DNA of 64,000 nucleotides from Rhinatrema bivittatum (taxonomy: Eukaryota; Chordata; Amphibia; Gymnophiona; Rhinatrematidae): NCBI RefSeq assembly GCF_901001135.1, contig NC_042626.1, positions 83,127,651 through 83,191,650 of the forward strand, read 5' to 3'. This document shows, one piece after another, positions 1 to 10,984 of the stretch; position 1 is the first letter of the stretch, and every line of letters begins with the position of its first letter. Below the pieces are notes generated by a model that was not told the origin of the DNA, searched no databases, and worked only from the letters and a program-made list of their open reading frames with translations. The translations under genes and the position numbers were made by a program.

Positions 1-560
1 AGCAGACCTCCTCCTCTTCTTTTTGGTCGAGGTAGTGAAAAGATGTCATAACTGTGTAAGGGCAATTGGTTCAGGAGGACTGAGTCCGTGTCCTTGACCC
101 AGGTTTCTGTTAAGGCGCAGATGTCAGGGTTGGAGTCTAGCAGAATATCATTGAAAATGGGCATCTTTTTGGAGATAGATTGTGAGTTGCAGAGGCAGTG
201 AGACCAAGAAGCTGAGTGAAGGGGGATAGCATGAGAGGTAGCAGAGATCTGGGGCATGGGGTGGGAATGTTTAATAAAGGCTTCCTGAGGTTGTGAGAGT
301 GGTATTTGAGGATGGGAATGGGATGTGCAGCATGTTGAGCAGCTGGGGGGGGGGGGTATCTGAAGTGTGTAGGGAGCCTTCTCTGTGGGAGGAGGGGGGG
401 ATAGACGGAGAGACGCTGGCAGATAAGGCAGGAGAAGGTAAGGTAAGGTGATGAGGGCAGGCAGGATGGGAGAATCGCTAGAGCAAGGAGAGGATTAGAT
501 CTTTATATAGCGGTGTGTGGGTAGAGAGGGTAAGAAGAGATGGTAATAGCGTTCACGGTC
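1..560 (-). pseudogene. L2-clade LINE 5' fragment (start of endonuclease), antisense
   Basis: Read on the minus strand, about 1-200 encodes the start of an apurinic-type endonuclease: an N-S-Q-S-I block, then N-D-I-L-L-D, P-D-I-C-A-L-T-E-T-W and, at the left edge, a basic R-R-G-G-G-L-L block. The same order occurs in the plus-strand L2 copies near 1650 and 58650, so this is the same family. The pyrimidine-rich minus-strand sequence at about 200-560 matches the leader of the copy at 1060-1620. The copy runs off the window at position 1, so its downstream part cannot be judged. The endonuclease nicks target DNA to prime reverse transcription. Confidence 0.7.
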
Positions 561-595
561 AGCGCTAAGGGGGCGCGCTAATGATTAAATCCTTT

Positions 596-1060
596 TCACA
601 GTCTCTCAGACTTGTCGCTCGAGGGGGCGGGTCTCAGCGGCGGGAGGAGGCGCTTCGGGGGTCGGGCAGGGGGTAGGAGGACAGAGGAGTGCAAAAGGGG
701 ACAGAGGTCTTGAATTGGTTGAGAGAAATCAGAAGGCTCTGTCGAGGTTGGCAATAAGGTCTTTACCTGCTGCAGACAGTCATATAAGTATTGTACAATA
801 TAGAACTGATGCTTTCCAATACGAGCACCGAGCATTGAGGATTGAAACGATTTTTTGGCAAAATCATCCAGGTATTTATGGTCTTTCCCAGGTGGGGCAT
901 TCGAGTGCAACCTTGTTTTCTTAGCCCTTTGCATTGCGGATTCCACCACAATGGATTGGTATGGCCCGAGGCTGAAGCCGAGCCCGAAGCGGCCTACCTC
1001 ATCCGGGCCCGATTTGCACGAAGCCATCGGACCGCCCATTCTCGGTGCCTCACTTCCGGC
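596..1060 (-). pseudogene. gag-like retroelement ORF1, distal fragment
   Basis: A minus-strand reading frame (596-1039) has the blocks V-V-E-S-A, A-P-P-G-K-D-H-K-Y-L-D-D-F and F-Q-S-S-M-L-G-A-R-I, then a proline-rich tail. It looks like the downstream part of the gag-like protein whose upstream part lies at 6824-8530, the two being separated by an inserted L2. Proteins with this type of block are annotated as gag/LAP2alpha-like capsid regions of DIRS-type elements in vertebrates; that assignment is from memory. The reading frame is open but has no domain context of its own. Confidence 0.4.
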
Positions 1061-1619
1061 ATAGAAGGCCCTTTAAGGAAGCAGGCAAGCCCTTGGCGTC
1101 TCGCGACCAAGGGGCCTGCCCCTTAGTGTGCCCCTTTGTGCTACCCCGCCTTATAACCTTCTGTCCTTCTGCCCTGTCTACCTCCCCCCCTCTCTGATTC
1201 TTTAATTGCACTGTTCATATCATCCAATCAACTACACCTTTTGTCTCTATCATAGACACTATAATTTGCCTTTCGCAGTGTTTCTCTTTATTGCCTCCTC
1301 AATTTCACCTTCGCCCAACAACCTAGTGCCCCTTTTACCCTCCTTGCTTTAACCGTACTCTCCCCTGCTCTAATCCCCCTGAATTATCTCCCACCCCTCC
1401 CCCCTTATCCCCACTAGCGACACCCCTCCCTCTTCCTGGCCCCACTTCCACTACCTCTCCTACGGGTAATACTTCCTCTTCCTCTGCCCAACTATGCTTT
1501 CCCACCCCATTCCCACCCTCAAGCACTACCCCACCACATATTGTGCTCTCCAGCCTAATACCTCCCACGAACACCGCAGATCACTGCTCCTCATCATGAT
1601 CTCCCCCCTCACCCAACTA

Positions 1620-2230
1620 ATTGGCCTTACCACCTTCACGATCCTCCTCCTAAATGCGCAGTCCATTGTCAAAAAAGCTGTCTTACTCAATGACATCCTC
1701 ATTGATGATAGCCCTGACATCTGCACCATTACTAAAGGATTCCTAAACCAACTCCCAACCGACCTGTATAATATCTTCTCTATTCCTAGTCTCAAGAAAA
1801 GAGGAGGCGGCCTCCTTCTTGCAGCTAAAAAGAAGTTCAATCTAACCCTGCAACCGATCTCCCCCCCACACACAAACTGGAAATCAGACTATTTAAATCG
1901 CCTACGCTCAAAATCTGCCTAATATACGCTCCCCCGGGGCTCCTTAAAAACAACCCATCCCCCCGATTGAATACATTAGACATAAACTCACCTGCGATTA
2001 TCCTCGGGATCTTAATCTCCATGTGGACACTGTACCCTTAGCATCCTGCGACTCCCTACTGGTATCTCTGAATGCCCTAGGCTTCAAGCAAATAATCTCT
2101 AACCTTACACACAAGGCAGACCACACCCTTGATCTCATCTTTACCAACCCCCTGATCCAACCGGACCCCTCCACTTGCAAACCCATCCCCTAGTCTGACA
2201 ATTTCCGCATTGAAACCACCTGCTCCATAA
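1620..2230 (+). pseudogene. L2 endonuclease domain, degenerate
   Basis: The frame opens with L-L-N-A-Q-S-I, N-D-I-L-I-D and S-P-D-I-C-T-I-T-K, then K-K-R-G-G-G-L-L around 1795-1820. The P-D-I-C-A-L-T-E-T-W motif has lost its catalytic glutamate (T-K-G in place of T-E-T). Further on, remnants of the I-L-G-D-F-N block and of H-T-L-D-L-I-F appear near 1990-2150 in other frames. Endonuclease of this class nicks the target for target-primed reverse transcription. Frameshifts and the altered motif make activity impossible. Confidence 0.65.
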
Positions 2231-2847
2231 AAAAATACTCACTCCCACACTCACCAAGAAAACCATTCATTTCCGTAAAACAGATGACCTCATTGCAGCC
2301 CTCTCTTGCAAGCTTTCCAAACTAGACCTTACTGACGGTGAATCTGCTCTCTCCTCTTGGTCTCAACTTACCAACACTGTCGCCAATAATGTCTGCCCTA
2401 CACAATCTCGAGAAATTAGCCCTGCAAACATTAAAAAGAAACCTTGGTACACCCCTGAGCTTAAAACCTTAAAATACAATCTCAGGAAACTAGAAAAAAA
2501 GATGGCGTAAAGAACAATCCCCTGCCCTATGGTCTAAGTTCCGATCCTATCTCCACACCTAACGAGAAGCCATTGACAAGACTAAAAGGGATTTTTACGC
2601 CCAAAGAATTCATCAACTTCAATTTAATGCCTGAGCCCTCTTTGAATTTGTATCTACTTTAACTAAAACTACTCCCACCCCCTCCCCCGACACTGTTGAC
2701 AAAGCCAAATGCGAAGAACTTGCTTTATAATTCCACAATAAAATAGAAAAAATCATGGCACGCTTCCCCCCCTACCTCCACACCCACTAATACCCCAACA
2801 ACAAACACCACTGCCACTACGCCCACTACATCCCAAGCAGTAAACAC

Positions 2848-3119
2848 TAAAGATGTAAATCTTTTTTGTGTTCGTGTCGTTCTTCGGCAGCTGTGGGAAA
2901 TGTCGTTTTTTTGCGGTTCGGGTCCTTTTTTTTTTTTTTATTTGCAAAAAATCGTTTGCATTCGTGTGCGCTAACTCCCCATTAGCGTGCGCTAATCCAA
3001 AAAATGAATTTTCGCGAAAAAATGGGAAAATCCCGATCGTTTTTTGGACTCCCCGAAACATGCAGAATTGGACAATTTCATTAATTCTCCAATTCAGCAA
3101 AAACGAATGCACATCTCTA
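2848..3119. mobile_element. hAT-like MITE with 8-bp target duplication
   Basis: A 272-bp A/T-rich block breaks the L2 reading frame. Its ends are inverted copies: 'taaagatgt' on the left, and on the right 'acatctcta', whose complement is 'tagagatgt'. The flanks 'gtaaacac' (2840-2847) and 'gtaaacat' (3120-3127) match at 7 of 8 positions. Eight-base duplications and this TIR type are typical of hAT transposons. It contains no transposase gene, so it is non-autonomous. Runs of T and of 'gcgcgctaa'-like sequence lie inside. Confidence 0.65.
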
Positions 3120-3129
3120 GTAAACATCA

Positions 3130-4662
3130 CTGCAGTACTTAAGTCATTCGAGACCACCATACCCATGGAGATAGAATCCATCCTTAAGAAAATTAATCCC
3201 GCAGTGCACCCCTCAGATACTATCCCTACCAAAACCCTCCTCACTATCCCTAACATTATCTCCAAACCTATATCCAATATCATCAACTGCTCTATATCAC
3301 TTGGCACAGTCCAAAACCAACTTAAACAAGCCATAATAAAACCTATTTTTAAAAAACCCTCCCTCGACCCAGCCGACTATCGCCCCATCTCCAACCTTCC
3401 CTTTATATCAAAAATCCTAGAAAAAACAATTAATCGGCAACTAGCAGACTACTTAGACGATCATCACATCCTTTTCCCCTCCCAATATGGGTTCCGCAGA
3501 CACCACAGCACGAAATCCTCCTTATCTCCCTTTCAGACTATATCCTGAAAGCTCTTGACAAAGGCCAATCATACATCCTGGCTCTCCTGGACATATCCGC
3601 CGCATTTGACACGGTCAACCACAGCATCCTAATAGAACACCTTAAAGAAATCGGCATATCCGGCTCCTCCCTCTACTGGTTTCAATCATACCTAACCAAC
3701 AGGCAATACAGAGTAAAAATTGGGCACTGTGAATCAAAACCAATTAACCTGTTGCAAGGTGTACCTCAAGGTTCCTCACTGTCCTCTACCCTCTTCAATA
3801 TATACCTCCTTCCCCTCTGCCATCTCCTATCCGAGCTTGGTCTTCCGCACTTCATATAAGTGGACGACGTTCAGATCCTCATACCCATAAAAGATACTTT
3901 ACCCAAGGCCATGAAGACCTGGGAATCGGCCCTCGCAGCCATCAGCACCCTGCTCTCAGACAACTACCTTGCGCTTAACACTTCTATAACGGAGCTCCTA
4001 ATCATCTCACCCTACTATAACAACCTCAACTTACCCATGCCCAACCCCCCCCCCCCCCACACCTTTTCCCAACACGTTCGTAGCCTCGGCGTCACCCAGG
4101 ACAACCTAAAAAAGTTCATCAACTGCACCCTACAAGATGGCTTTTTCAAGCTTCACACGCTAAAAAAAACTAAAACCTCTTCTACATCTAAATGACTTTC
4201 GCACAATTCTCCAAGCCACTATTTTATCCGAAGTTGATTACTGTAATTCCATCCAACCCCCGCAGATACTCCAAAATGCTGCTGCCCGTATCCTCACCAA
4301 TGCCCACCGATATGATCATATCACCCCTGTCCTCAAACACCTACAATGGCTGCCAATCACATCCCGGATAATATACAAGTCTCTCACCATCATCCATAAA
4401 TCCCTCTACAACCAAGACATGCATTGGTTCAATGAGCACCTCCGATTTTGCACCCCTGACCCCACCAGAACACAATTATCTGGCAACGCTGCATGCACCC
4501 TCGCCCAAATTCACAAAACTTATGTCCACCAAAGAATGTGCCCTCTCCATCGCAGGGCCTGCTCTTTGGAATAAAATAACCCCTAGTCTTCGCCAGGAAA
4601 TGTGTCCAAAGAAATTCAAACAGAATCTCAAGACCTGGCTTTTTAAACAGGCATTCACCTGA
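3130..4662 (+). pseudogene. L2 reverse transcriptase and C-terminal region, degenerate
   Basis: Recognisable RT blocks run in order: L-K-K-I-N-P, F-K-K-P-S-L-D-P-A-D-Y-R-P-I-S-N-L near 3350-3400, Q-Y-G-F-R near 3485, D-I-S-A-A-F-D-T-V-N-H near 3590-3620, V-P-Q-G-S-S-L near 3763, and a D-D-V-Q-I-L-I-P block near 3863 where the expected Y-A-D-D has a damaged lead-in. The C-terminal L2 block (A-L-W-N-K-I-T-P-S-L-R and L-K-T-W-L-F-K-Q-A-F) ends at 4662. Several frameshifts and stops break it. It would copy the element RNA into DNA at the insertion site. Confidence 0.7.
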
Positions 4663-5026
4663 ACTATCTCATCCAATATCCCCCCCCCCCCAATTCACCC
4701 ACCGCTCCTTCTTCTGTAAATACTCTTTTGTAAATACTCTGTTAATACACTTCCTCGAAAACCCTTTTAATACTCTGTTAATACATTGCCATGCAGATAA
4801 ATCTTTAAATACTCTTAATACATTACCTCGAAAACCCTTACTGTAATCCGTTCTGATTGCACATTCCTCTATCAGGTCACAGTGAATTTTCTTGAACGTG
4901 AATAACTTTCCTGACAAGGTTCTCTTATTGTACATATCTCTTTCAGGTCATAGCAACCTACATCTGAATGTATATTACTATCTTTGTCCTCCTCTGCGTG
5001 AAATTTATGCCATTTTCACATGGTTA

Positions 5027-6735
5027 ATCATAGAAACATAGAAATGACGGCAGAAGAAGACCAAATGGCCCATCCAGTCTGCCCAGCAAGCTTTTGCACT
5101 TTTCTCATACGTATATGTTACTCCTGGCCCTTAGTAACCTTTTGGTTCTATTTCCCTTCCACCCCCGCCATAAATGTAGAGAGCAGTTTTGGAACTGCAT
5201 CTAAGTGAAATAGCTTAGTTAGTTAGTGGTATTAACCGCCGCAATAAGCAAGCTACACCCATGCTTATTTGTTTACCCAGACTATGTAATTCAGTCCTTG
5301 GTTGTTGTCTGTATAGATCCCCTTTTCTTCATTCCCCCCTGCCGTTGAAGCAGAGAGCTATGCTGGATATGCATTGAAAGTGAAGTATCAGGCTTATTTG
5401 GTTTCGGGTAGTAACCGCCATAAAGCAAGCTACTCCCCGCTTTTTTGTGAATGCAAATACTTTTTTCCACATTTCCTCTTGCCGTTGAAGCTTAGAGCAA
5501 TGTTGGAGTCGCATTAACCGTGTGTATGTTTATTGAATAAGGGTATTATCTCCAGGTAGTAGCCGTCATTTCCGCGAGCCACCCACTCTTCATTCACGTC
5601 CTCTAGACTTTATGGATCCACAGTGTTTATCCCACGCCCCTTTGAAGTCCTTCACAGTTCTGGTCTTCACCACTTCCTCCGGAAGGGCATTCCAGGCATC
5701 CAGCACCCTCTCCGTGAAGAAATACTTCCTGACATTAGTTCTAAGTCTTCCTCCCTGGCGTTTTAAATCATGACCCTTGGTTCTGCTGATTTTTTTCCAA
5801 TGGAAAATGTTTGTCGTTATCTTTGGATCATTAAAACCTTTCGAGTATCTGAAAGTCTGTATCATTTCACCTATGCTCCTCCTTTCCTCCAGGGTGTACA
5901 TATTTAGATTCTTCAAGCTCTCCTTATATGTCATTCGATGAAGCCCATCCACCTTTTTGGTTGCCCTTCTCTGGACCGCCTCCATCCTCTCTCTATCCCT
6001 TCGGAGACATGGTTTCCAGAACTGAGCACAGTACTCCAGGTGAGGCCTCACCAAGGACCTGTACAAGGGGGATAATCACTTCCCTTTTCTTACTCTATAT
6101 TCCTCTCTCTATGCAGCCTAGCATTCTTCTGGCTTTAGCTAACGCCTTGTCACATTGTTTCGCCGACTTTAGATCGTTAGACACTGTCATCCCAAGATCT
6201 CTCTCCTGTTCCGTGCACATCAGCCCTTCACCCCCCATCGAATACAGTTCTTTCGGATTTTCACACCCCATATGCATGACTCTACACTTCTTGGCATTGA
6301 ATCTCAGCTGCCATATCTTCGACCACTCTTCCAGCTTCCTTAAATCCCATCTCATTCTCTCCACTCCTTCTGGCGTGTCCACTCTGCAGATTTTAGTGTC
6401 ATCCACAGACAAACCTTATCTTCTATCTCGTTCGCTATGTCGCTCACATAGATATTGAACAAGGCTGGTCCCAACACCGATCCTTGCGGCACTCCGCTTA
6501 ACACTGCTCTCTCTTCAGAGTAAGTTCCATTTATCATCACACATTGTCCTCTGTCCGTCAGTCAGTTTGCAATCCAGGCCACCACCTTGGCACTCACTCC
6601 TAAGCTTCTCATTTTACTCACCAGCCTCCTGTGTGGGACCGTATCAAAAGCCTTGCTGAAATACAAGTAGATGACAACGAGCGCTCTTCTTTGATCCAAT
6701 TCCCTAGTCACCCAGTTTGCTGTTATTCTCTGTGT
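5027..6735 (-). mobile_element. CR1 LINE type A, 5'-truncated copy in L2 copy 2
   Basis: The minus-strand 3' end is at about 5030, with the type A tail (TTTCTATG repeats and 'gccgtcatttctatg'). The upstream part, toward 6735, is the C-terminal half of CR1 reverse transcriptase. The right edge falls within an N-W-V-T-R-E-L-D-Q block, so the copy is 5'-truncated, as most CR1 insertions are. It interrupts the 3' untranslated part of the L2 around it, whose tail resumes at 6740. Boundaries are good to about 20 bases. Confidence 0.8.
5590..6730 (-). pseudogene. CR1 type A reverse transcriptase, C-terminal half, broken
   Basis: Read on the minus strand from 6730: an F-S-K-A-F-D-T-V-P-H-R-R-L-V block, then G-V-P-Q-G-S-V-L-G-P near 6480, a T-P-E-G-V-E-R-M-R-W-D-L block at 6330-6400, and the typical CR1 end: L-V-R-P-H-L-E-Y-C near 6050, V-Q-R-R-A-T and W-N-A-L-P-E-E-V-V. 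The frame changes at least three times (6792-6562, 6540-6352, 6412-6095, 6066-5590), so there is no functional product. Length and motif order match the last part of CR1 ORF2. Confidence 0.8.
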
Positions 6736-6823
6736 TTTTTGTAAAGCCTGTAGCTGCATTATGTTATCTGTAAACCGAGGTGATGTTCCCAACGTGTCTC
6801 GGTATATAAAAATGCTTAAATAA

Positions 6824-8530
6824 ATAATTGTGGGGATGCAGAGAACGGAGGCTGTTTCATTTTATATTTAAGGTCTATCTTCCGAGACACCGGTATAATG
6901 TTATAAGGTGTTTCCCAGGATTTCTCTAGGACTGCATCGAGAACCTTGTGCGATAGGAGGCTAGTCAGTTCAGTGGGAAGGTTAAATATTTTTAATAGAT
7001 CTAACGTTTCAGACCTAGGATCCGGGACCTTTTGGATGTCCAGATGTACAGCTGAACCCATCTGGTCAATAAATTTTGGGTAGGCCAGGTCTTCTGGCGG
7101 TGAGTATGGTTCTTGATGTTTTTCTGCTGGGTATCCCGTTGAAGATGTTGGGGAAAATGGAATCGATATTGGCTGCTGAGGCAGTCTTTTTAGGGCTTGG
7201 TTGTACTGGTTGCTCTGGCATTGGTACTAATGGTCCAGGCGAGAGTGGTAAAGGAGTTGTAGGTCGTTGAGATGACTCAACTGAGTGTATTGAAGATCCT
7301 TGTGGACTATGAGATGGAAGTTGAGGAATTTGAAATGAGGCTTGTAAAGAATTAATAAGCCCAGTTATCACTGTTGAAATCTGTGCAATGGCCTGTTGGG
7401 CTATGTCTGGCATATGCGGAGTCTGTCCGCTGGCCGGAACCATGTGAAGAATAGGAGGCAGGTGAATGTCTGGATTCAACAACTCTGGAGAAATCCAGCA
7501 CTCTAGTCTCTCTTTCTTATGGACAGGTTCTTGTGACATTCATGTGAAACGGATGATATATCTGAGAAAATCTCCAGGGAGGAAGACTAAGAGTGGGAAA
7601 AGTGTGAGGAAACGTGCACCAAATCATCCTCTGGCATCATATGTGATCTCGCCCCTTTATTTTGACCAGACGTCGATCCTAGAGGTGAGAAGTCTCGTGA
7701 GTCTGGATGTGACAGGTGATACCTCGTGTGCCAGATCACCAAGTTATGTGCTAAGTGCTTTCTCTTGTGAGAATGCTTCAATCCAAGTATTTCTTCCGTT
7801 GAGTGGGCTCTCAATAACTGAGGGTTCTGTATGACCCCTTGCTTGGATTTTGATGGTTCCCGAACCTTCCTCGGGCGCTTATGAGGTTTAGGTGATAGAT
7901 GACTTGATTTTGGGGTTCGAGATGCATCTAGGTGCTTTGATGGATATTTTCGCGTCTAGTCTTGAGGTTTTTTTAGTGGTGGTGTCGGTGGGCAAGTCTG
8001 CTTCGGTAGTTGCATCGGCTGATGGGTCAGTGTCATTCCATGCCCAGACGTCAAAGGTTGTGCTGGAGTCACATGGTGCGTCGGCGCCGATATGCGCACC
8101 ATCTCCGACACATGCCGCGGTGCTTTAGAGATCTTTGAGGGTACTCTGGAGTCAGAAGGTCCCTTCCTATGGGAGTGTTCTTTGTGCCTTTTAGCCTCAC
8201 TCAAGCCCGATGAGGTAGGCCCCAATCGACGCTGCTCTCCGTTTCCTTTCAGCCTGATGTGTTGCCGGTCCCTGCGACGAATGCAACTCGGAAGGGGGGC
8301 ATAGGAGCTTCTCGCCAACCTCAATCTCCCAATTTTGTCAGCCCTTTGGCGCTGAGCCCTAGGCGACATCCTTCCGCAATGTTTGCAAGATTCCTGTATG
8401 TGGTCTGGGCCCAGACACACATAACAGGCTTCATGCCCATCTCTAAGCGACATAATTTTGCCGCAGGTGCACAGCTTGAACGCCGATGGCCTGGGCTTCT
8501 TATGTCCTTCACTCCTCTCCATTTTAATCT
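6824..8530 (-). pseudogene. gag-like retroelement ORF1, proximal part (DIRS/LAP2alpha-like)
   Basis: On the minus strand the start is near 8522. An early cysteine cluster with C-T-C-G-K, C-Y-V-C-L-G and C-K-H-C-G spans the first 50 residues, then comes a basic K/R/H-rich stretch, a proline/serine-rich stretch (7066-7539) and a block E-K-S-W-E-T-P-Y-N near 6900 followed by S-R-K-I-D-L-K-Y-K. This order (Cys-rich N-terminus, linker, W-x-x-P capsid block) resembles the gag of DIRS-type elements, including those in this window. It is broken by frameshifts and then by the L2 insertion; the missing end lies at 596-1060. Confidence 0.45.
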
Positions 8531-8755
8531 GTTTTTAAAACATTTTTACTTATTGTAGTCGTTCGCTGAGAATACAAAGCTCCGTGCGCGGAAAAAACAG
8601 ACTGAGGAGAATCTGCTTTTCCAGCGCGGGAACTCACGCGCAGCCGCACAGAGCTAAGCTCTGTCTAAGAGCTTTAAGAAGCTCCCCCTCCCAGGCCTGA
8701 ACGGACAGCCCAAGACAGCATGACTGATTCAGCCCTGCTATTGATGGGAAATCAC
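8531..8755. other. GC-rich leader of the gag-like element, no gene
   Basis: About 225 bases lie between the start of the gag-like frame and the minisatellite. They hold 'gcgcggaaaaaacagactg' and other GC-rich short words but no open frame or RNA gene that I recognise. By position it should be the 5' leader or terminal repeat of the gag-like element. No matching repeat was seen at the other end near 596. Confidence 0.3.
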
Positions 8756-9207
8756 AGATGGTTTAGGGGGGTATAGGATAAATATTGGGAAAAGATGGCC
8801 CCTTGTGGGGTTGGGAAGATTAGGGGAATTATAGCTGGGACATGTTACAGTTGAAGGAGTGGATGGGTCTTCTGTATGCTGTGGGGGGGGGGGGGGGGGG
8901 CGGAATAGAGGTTTATAGGGAGTTATGTTGGGAAATACAGTAGAAGTAGTGTGAGCTAAAGCTTTGTGGGGTTGAAATAGCTGGGAGGCAGAAGGAGAAT
9001 ATTGGGAGAGAGAGTTGTGAGGTTGGATAATTATGGGATAATTTAGAGAGCTATATTAGGGAAAGGGGTGGTACTTCTAGGAGGCCGGACAGATTGAGCA
9101 GACGGAATAAGAGTTAAAGGGTAAAGAGAGAGGGTTGGCGACCCCCATGTGAATAGGATAACTGGGGGGATTGGAAGGATAGGGGAAGATTTATAACTGA
9201 GGATATA
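8755..9207. repeat. degenerate G-rich minisatellite, left block
   Basis: The sequence is a run of variants of 'ggggataactgggaggat' and 'gaattatagttggg' units, each roughly 30-40 bases, including a run of more than 20 G at 8882. The same array resumes at 14948 and again at 15704, so a DIRS element and a foldback element were inserted into one older tandem array. No reading frame is maintained. Confidence 0.7.
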
Positions 9208-9252
9208 GGAAAATTAGTTCTTACCTGTTAATTTTCGTTCCTGTAGTACCAC

Positions 9253-9361
9253 GGATCAGTCCAGACAGTGGGTTGAGCCTCCTTTCCAGCAGGTGGAGAC
9301 AGACTAAAACTTGCAGGATGCCCTATATCAGGACAGAGCCTATCATCTCACCCTTCAGTAT
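9253..9361. repeat. DIRS copy 1 left inverted terminal repeat
   Basis: The stretch from 'cggatcagtccagacagt' to 'cttcagtat' is the reverse complement, with few mismatches, of 14831-14930. The outermost bases (9208-9252 and 14931-14947) differ between the two ends, as is usual in DIRS elements, where each outer tip is copied separately in the internal complementary region. Confidence 0.85.
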
Positions 9362-9609
9362 AACGTATGTCAAAGCAGAAAAAATAAAACCAAGAATAGG
9401 ATCAAGCAAGTAACCAAAAGCTCAACGGAGCAACCATAGATTAATGTAGAAGCATAGTATACCTATACACGCTTGCATAAACTTGGTATAAAATAACCAC
9501 CAAGGCTTCCGGTGTAAATGCTCAGTAATCTTGCACCAAGGAAAATATGAAATCTGCAGACCTGCAAGAAAACAAGCTTCGAGAGGACAGAAGACAGACA
9601 GGGAAGGGC

Positions 9610-9706
9610 GTCTGGACTGATCCGTGGTACTACAGGAACGAAAATTAACAGGTAAGAACTAATTTTCCTTTCCTGTACGTACCCGGATCAGTCCAGACAG
9701 TGGGAT
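9610..9706. repeat. DIRS copy 1 internal complementary region
   Basis: 9610-9665 is an exact reverse complement of the left outer terminus (9211-9266), 56 of 56 bases by eye. 9667-9704 is the reverse complement of the right outer terminus (14911-14948) with one clear mismatch near the tip. The two halves meet at a short shared CCTTTCC-like junction. In DIRS elements this region is thought to template the ends and to mark the junction of the circular intermediate. Confidence 0.9.
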
Positions 9707-9720
9707 GTACCAAAGCTTCC

Positions 9721-10960
9721 CTAAACTGGGTGGGACCGAGACAGTCCCGCTCGAAGCACTTGCCGCCCAAAGGAACCAAACACCGGAGCATGTACATCCA
9801 GACGGTAGTGCCGAGCAAAAGTATGCAGAGACGTCCAAGTGGCAGCCCTGCAAATCTCCTGCAGAGAGACAGACTGACTCTCCACCCAAGAAGTAGCCTG
9901 AGAACGCAGAGAATGGGCTTTCAGACCCTCAGGAAGTGGACGACCCTGACAAAGATATGCAGAGGAAATGGCTTCCTTCAACCACCGCACAATCGTGGTC
10001 TTAGAAGCCTATTTACCCCGGTTGGGACCACTCCAAAGGCCACTCCAAAGGACGAAGAGATGATCCGAAACGCGAAAGTCATTGGTGACTTGAAGATAGC
10101 GAAGCAAGACTCGCTTGACATCCAGTCGACGGAGGTCGCCCCCAGCCGTACCCGTAATCTCCTCCGGAGAGAACGCGGGGAGTTCCACCGACTGGTTGAC
10201 GTAAAAAGCGGAGACAACCTTAGGCAAGAAGGAAGGAACCGTCCTGAGAGAGACCCCGGAATCAGAAAAAAACACAAGAAGGGCTCCCGACAGGGACAGC
10301 GCCTGAAGCTCGGAAATACAATGAGCAGAGGAGAGAGAGACTAGAAAGACAGTCTTAAGAGTAAGATCCCTGAGCGTAGCGTGGCGAAGAGGCTCAAAGG
10401 GAGCCGCACAGAGAGCACGAAGGACGAGGTTGAGACTCCAAGATGGACACGTGGCCTGAGAGGGAGGGCGGAGGTGTCTAACGCCCCTCAGGAAACTAAT
10501 GACCTCCGGGTGAGCAGCCAAGGCATGACCATCCACCCGACCCAAGAGAAAGCCAAGCGCAGAGACTTGAACACGTAAGGAACTGAAAGAGAGACCCTTC
10601 TGAAGGAAAGAAAAAACCAAAGGAATCGAGGCGGAGCGCGCCGGGACACCCGCCTCCGTACATGCGGACTCAAAGACCTTCCAGATGCGCACATAGGCCA
10701 GAGAAGTCGACTGCTTCCGGGCTTGCAGCAGGGTGGAGATGACCTCCTCCCTATAACCTTTGCGCCTCAGGCAACGCCGTTCAAAAGCCAGGCCGCTAGA
10801 CAGAAGCGATCGGCCTGGTCGAAAAATACAGGCCCCTGCCGGAGGAGACGAGGGAGAAGACTGAGGCGCAGGGGCCCGTCCACCGCTAAATTGATGAGAT
10901 CCGCGAACCACGGCCTTCGCGGCCACTCTGAAGCGACGAGAATCACCGGACCCCGGTGGA
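9721..10960 (-). pseudogene. DIRS copy 1 tyrosine recombinase
   Basis: The DIRS recombinase integrates a circular cDNA by breaking and rejoining DNA through a tyrosine. The N-terminal core-binding part (S-T-S-L-A-Y-V-R-I-W-K-V-F-E) is at about 10650-10720. The first catalytic arginine, expected before the I/V-S-E-L block, is a cysteine codon (TGT, complement of 10318-10320). The H-S-L-R box is at 9904-9915 and the nucleophilic tyrosine of H-Y-R-L-D-V at 9807-9809. The frame shifts once near 10000 (ORFs 11055-10009 and 9990-9721). The arginine-to-cysteine change alone should abolish activity. Confidence 0.85.
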
Positions 10961-10984
10961 GTTAGATTCTCCTGAGAACTTTCC

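Larger units (their letters stand above)
1060..6823 (+). mobile_element. L2-clade LINE, copy 2, degenerate and interrupted
   Basis: This copy has a pyrimidine-rich leader (1060-1600), endonuclease (1620-2230), reverse transcriptase (3130-4660), a 3' untranslated part to about 5026, and a 3' end at 6740-6823. The 3' end carries the L2 signature 'gtaaaccgaggtgat', 'cggtatataaaa' and a short AAATAAATAA tail. It is interrupted by a small hAT-like MITE (2848-3119) and a CR1 type A copy (5027-6735). Many stop codons and frameshifts show that it is dead. Removing it would bring the gag-like fragments at 596-1060 and 6824-8530 together. The left boundary is approximate. Confidence 0.75.

Noticed and set aside
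9700..10344. 214-codon plus-strand frame
   Set aside because: It is the antisense shadow of the DIRS recombinase, whose motifs are on the minus strand.
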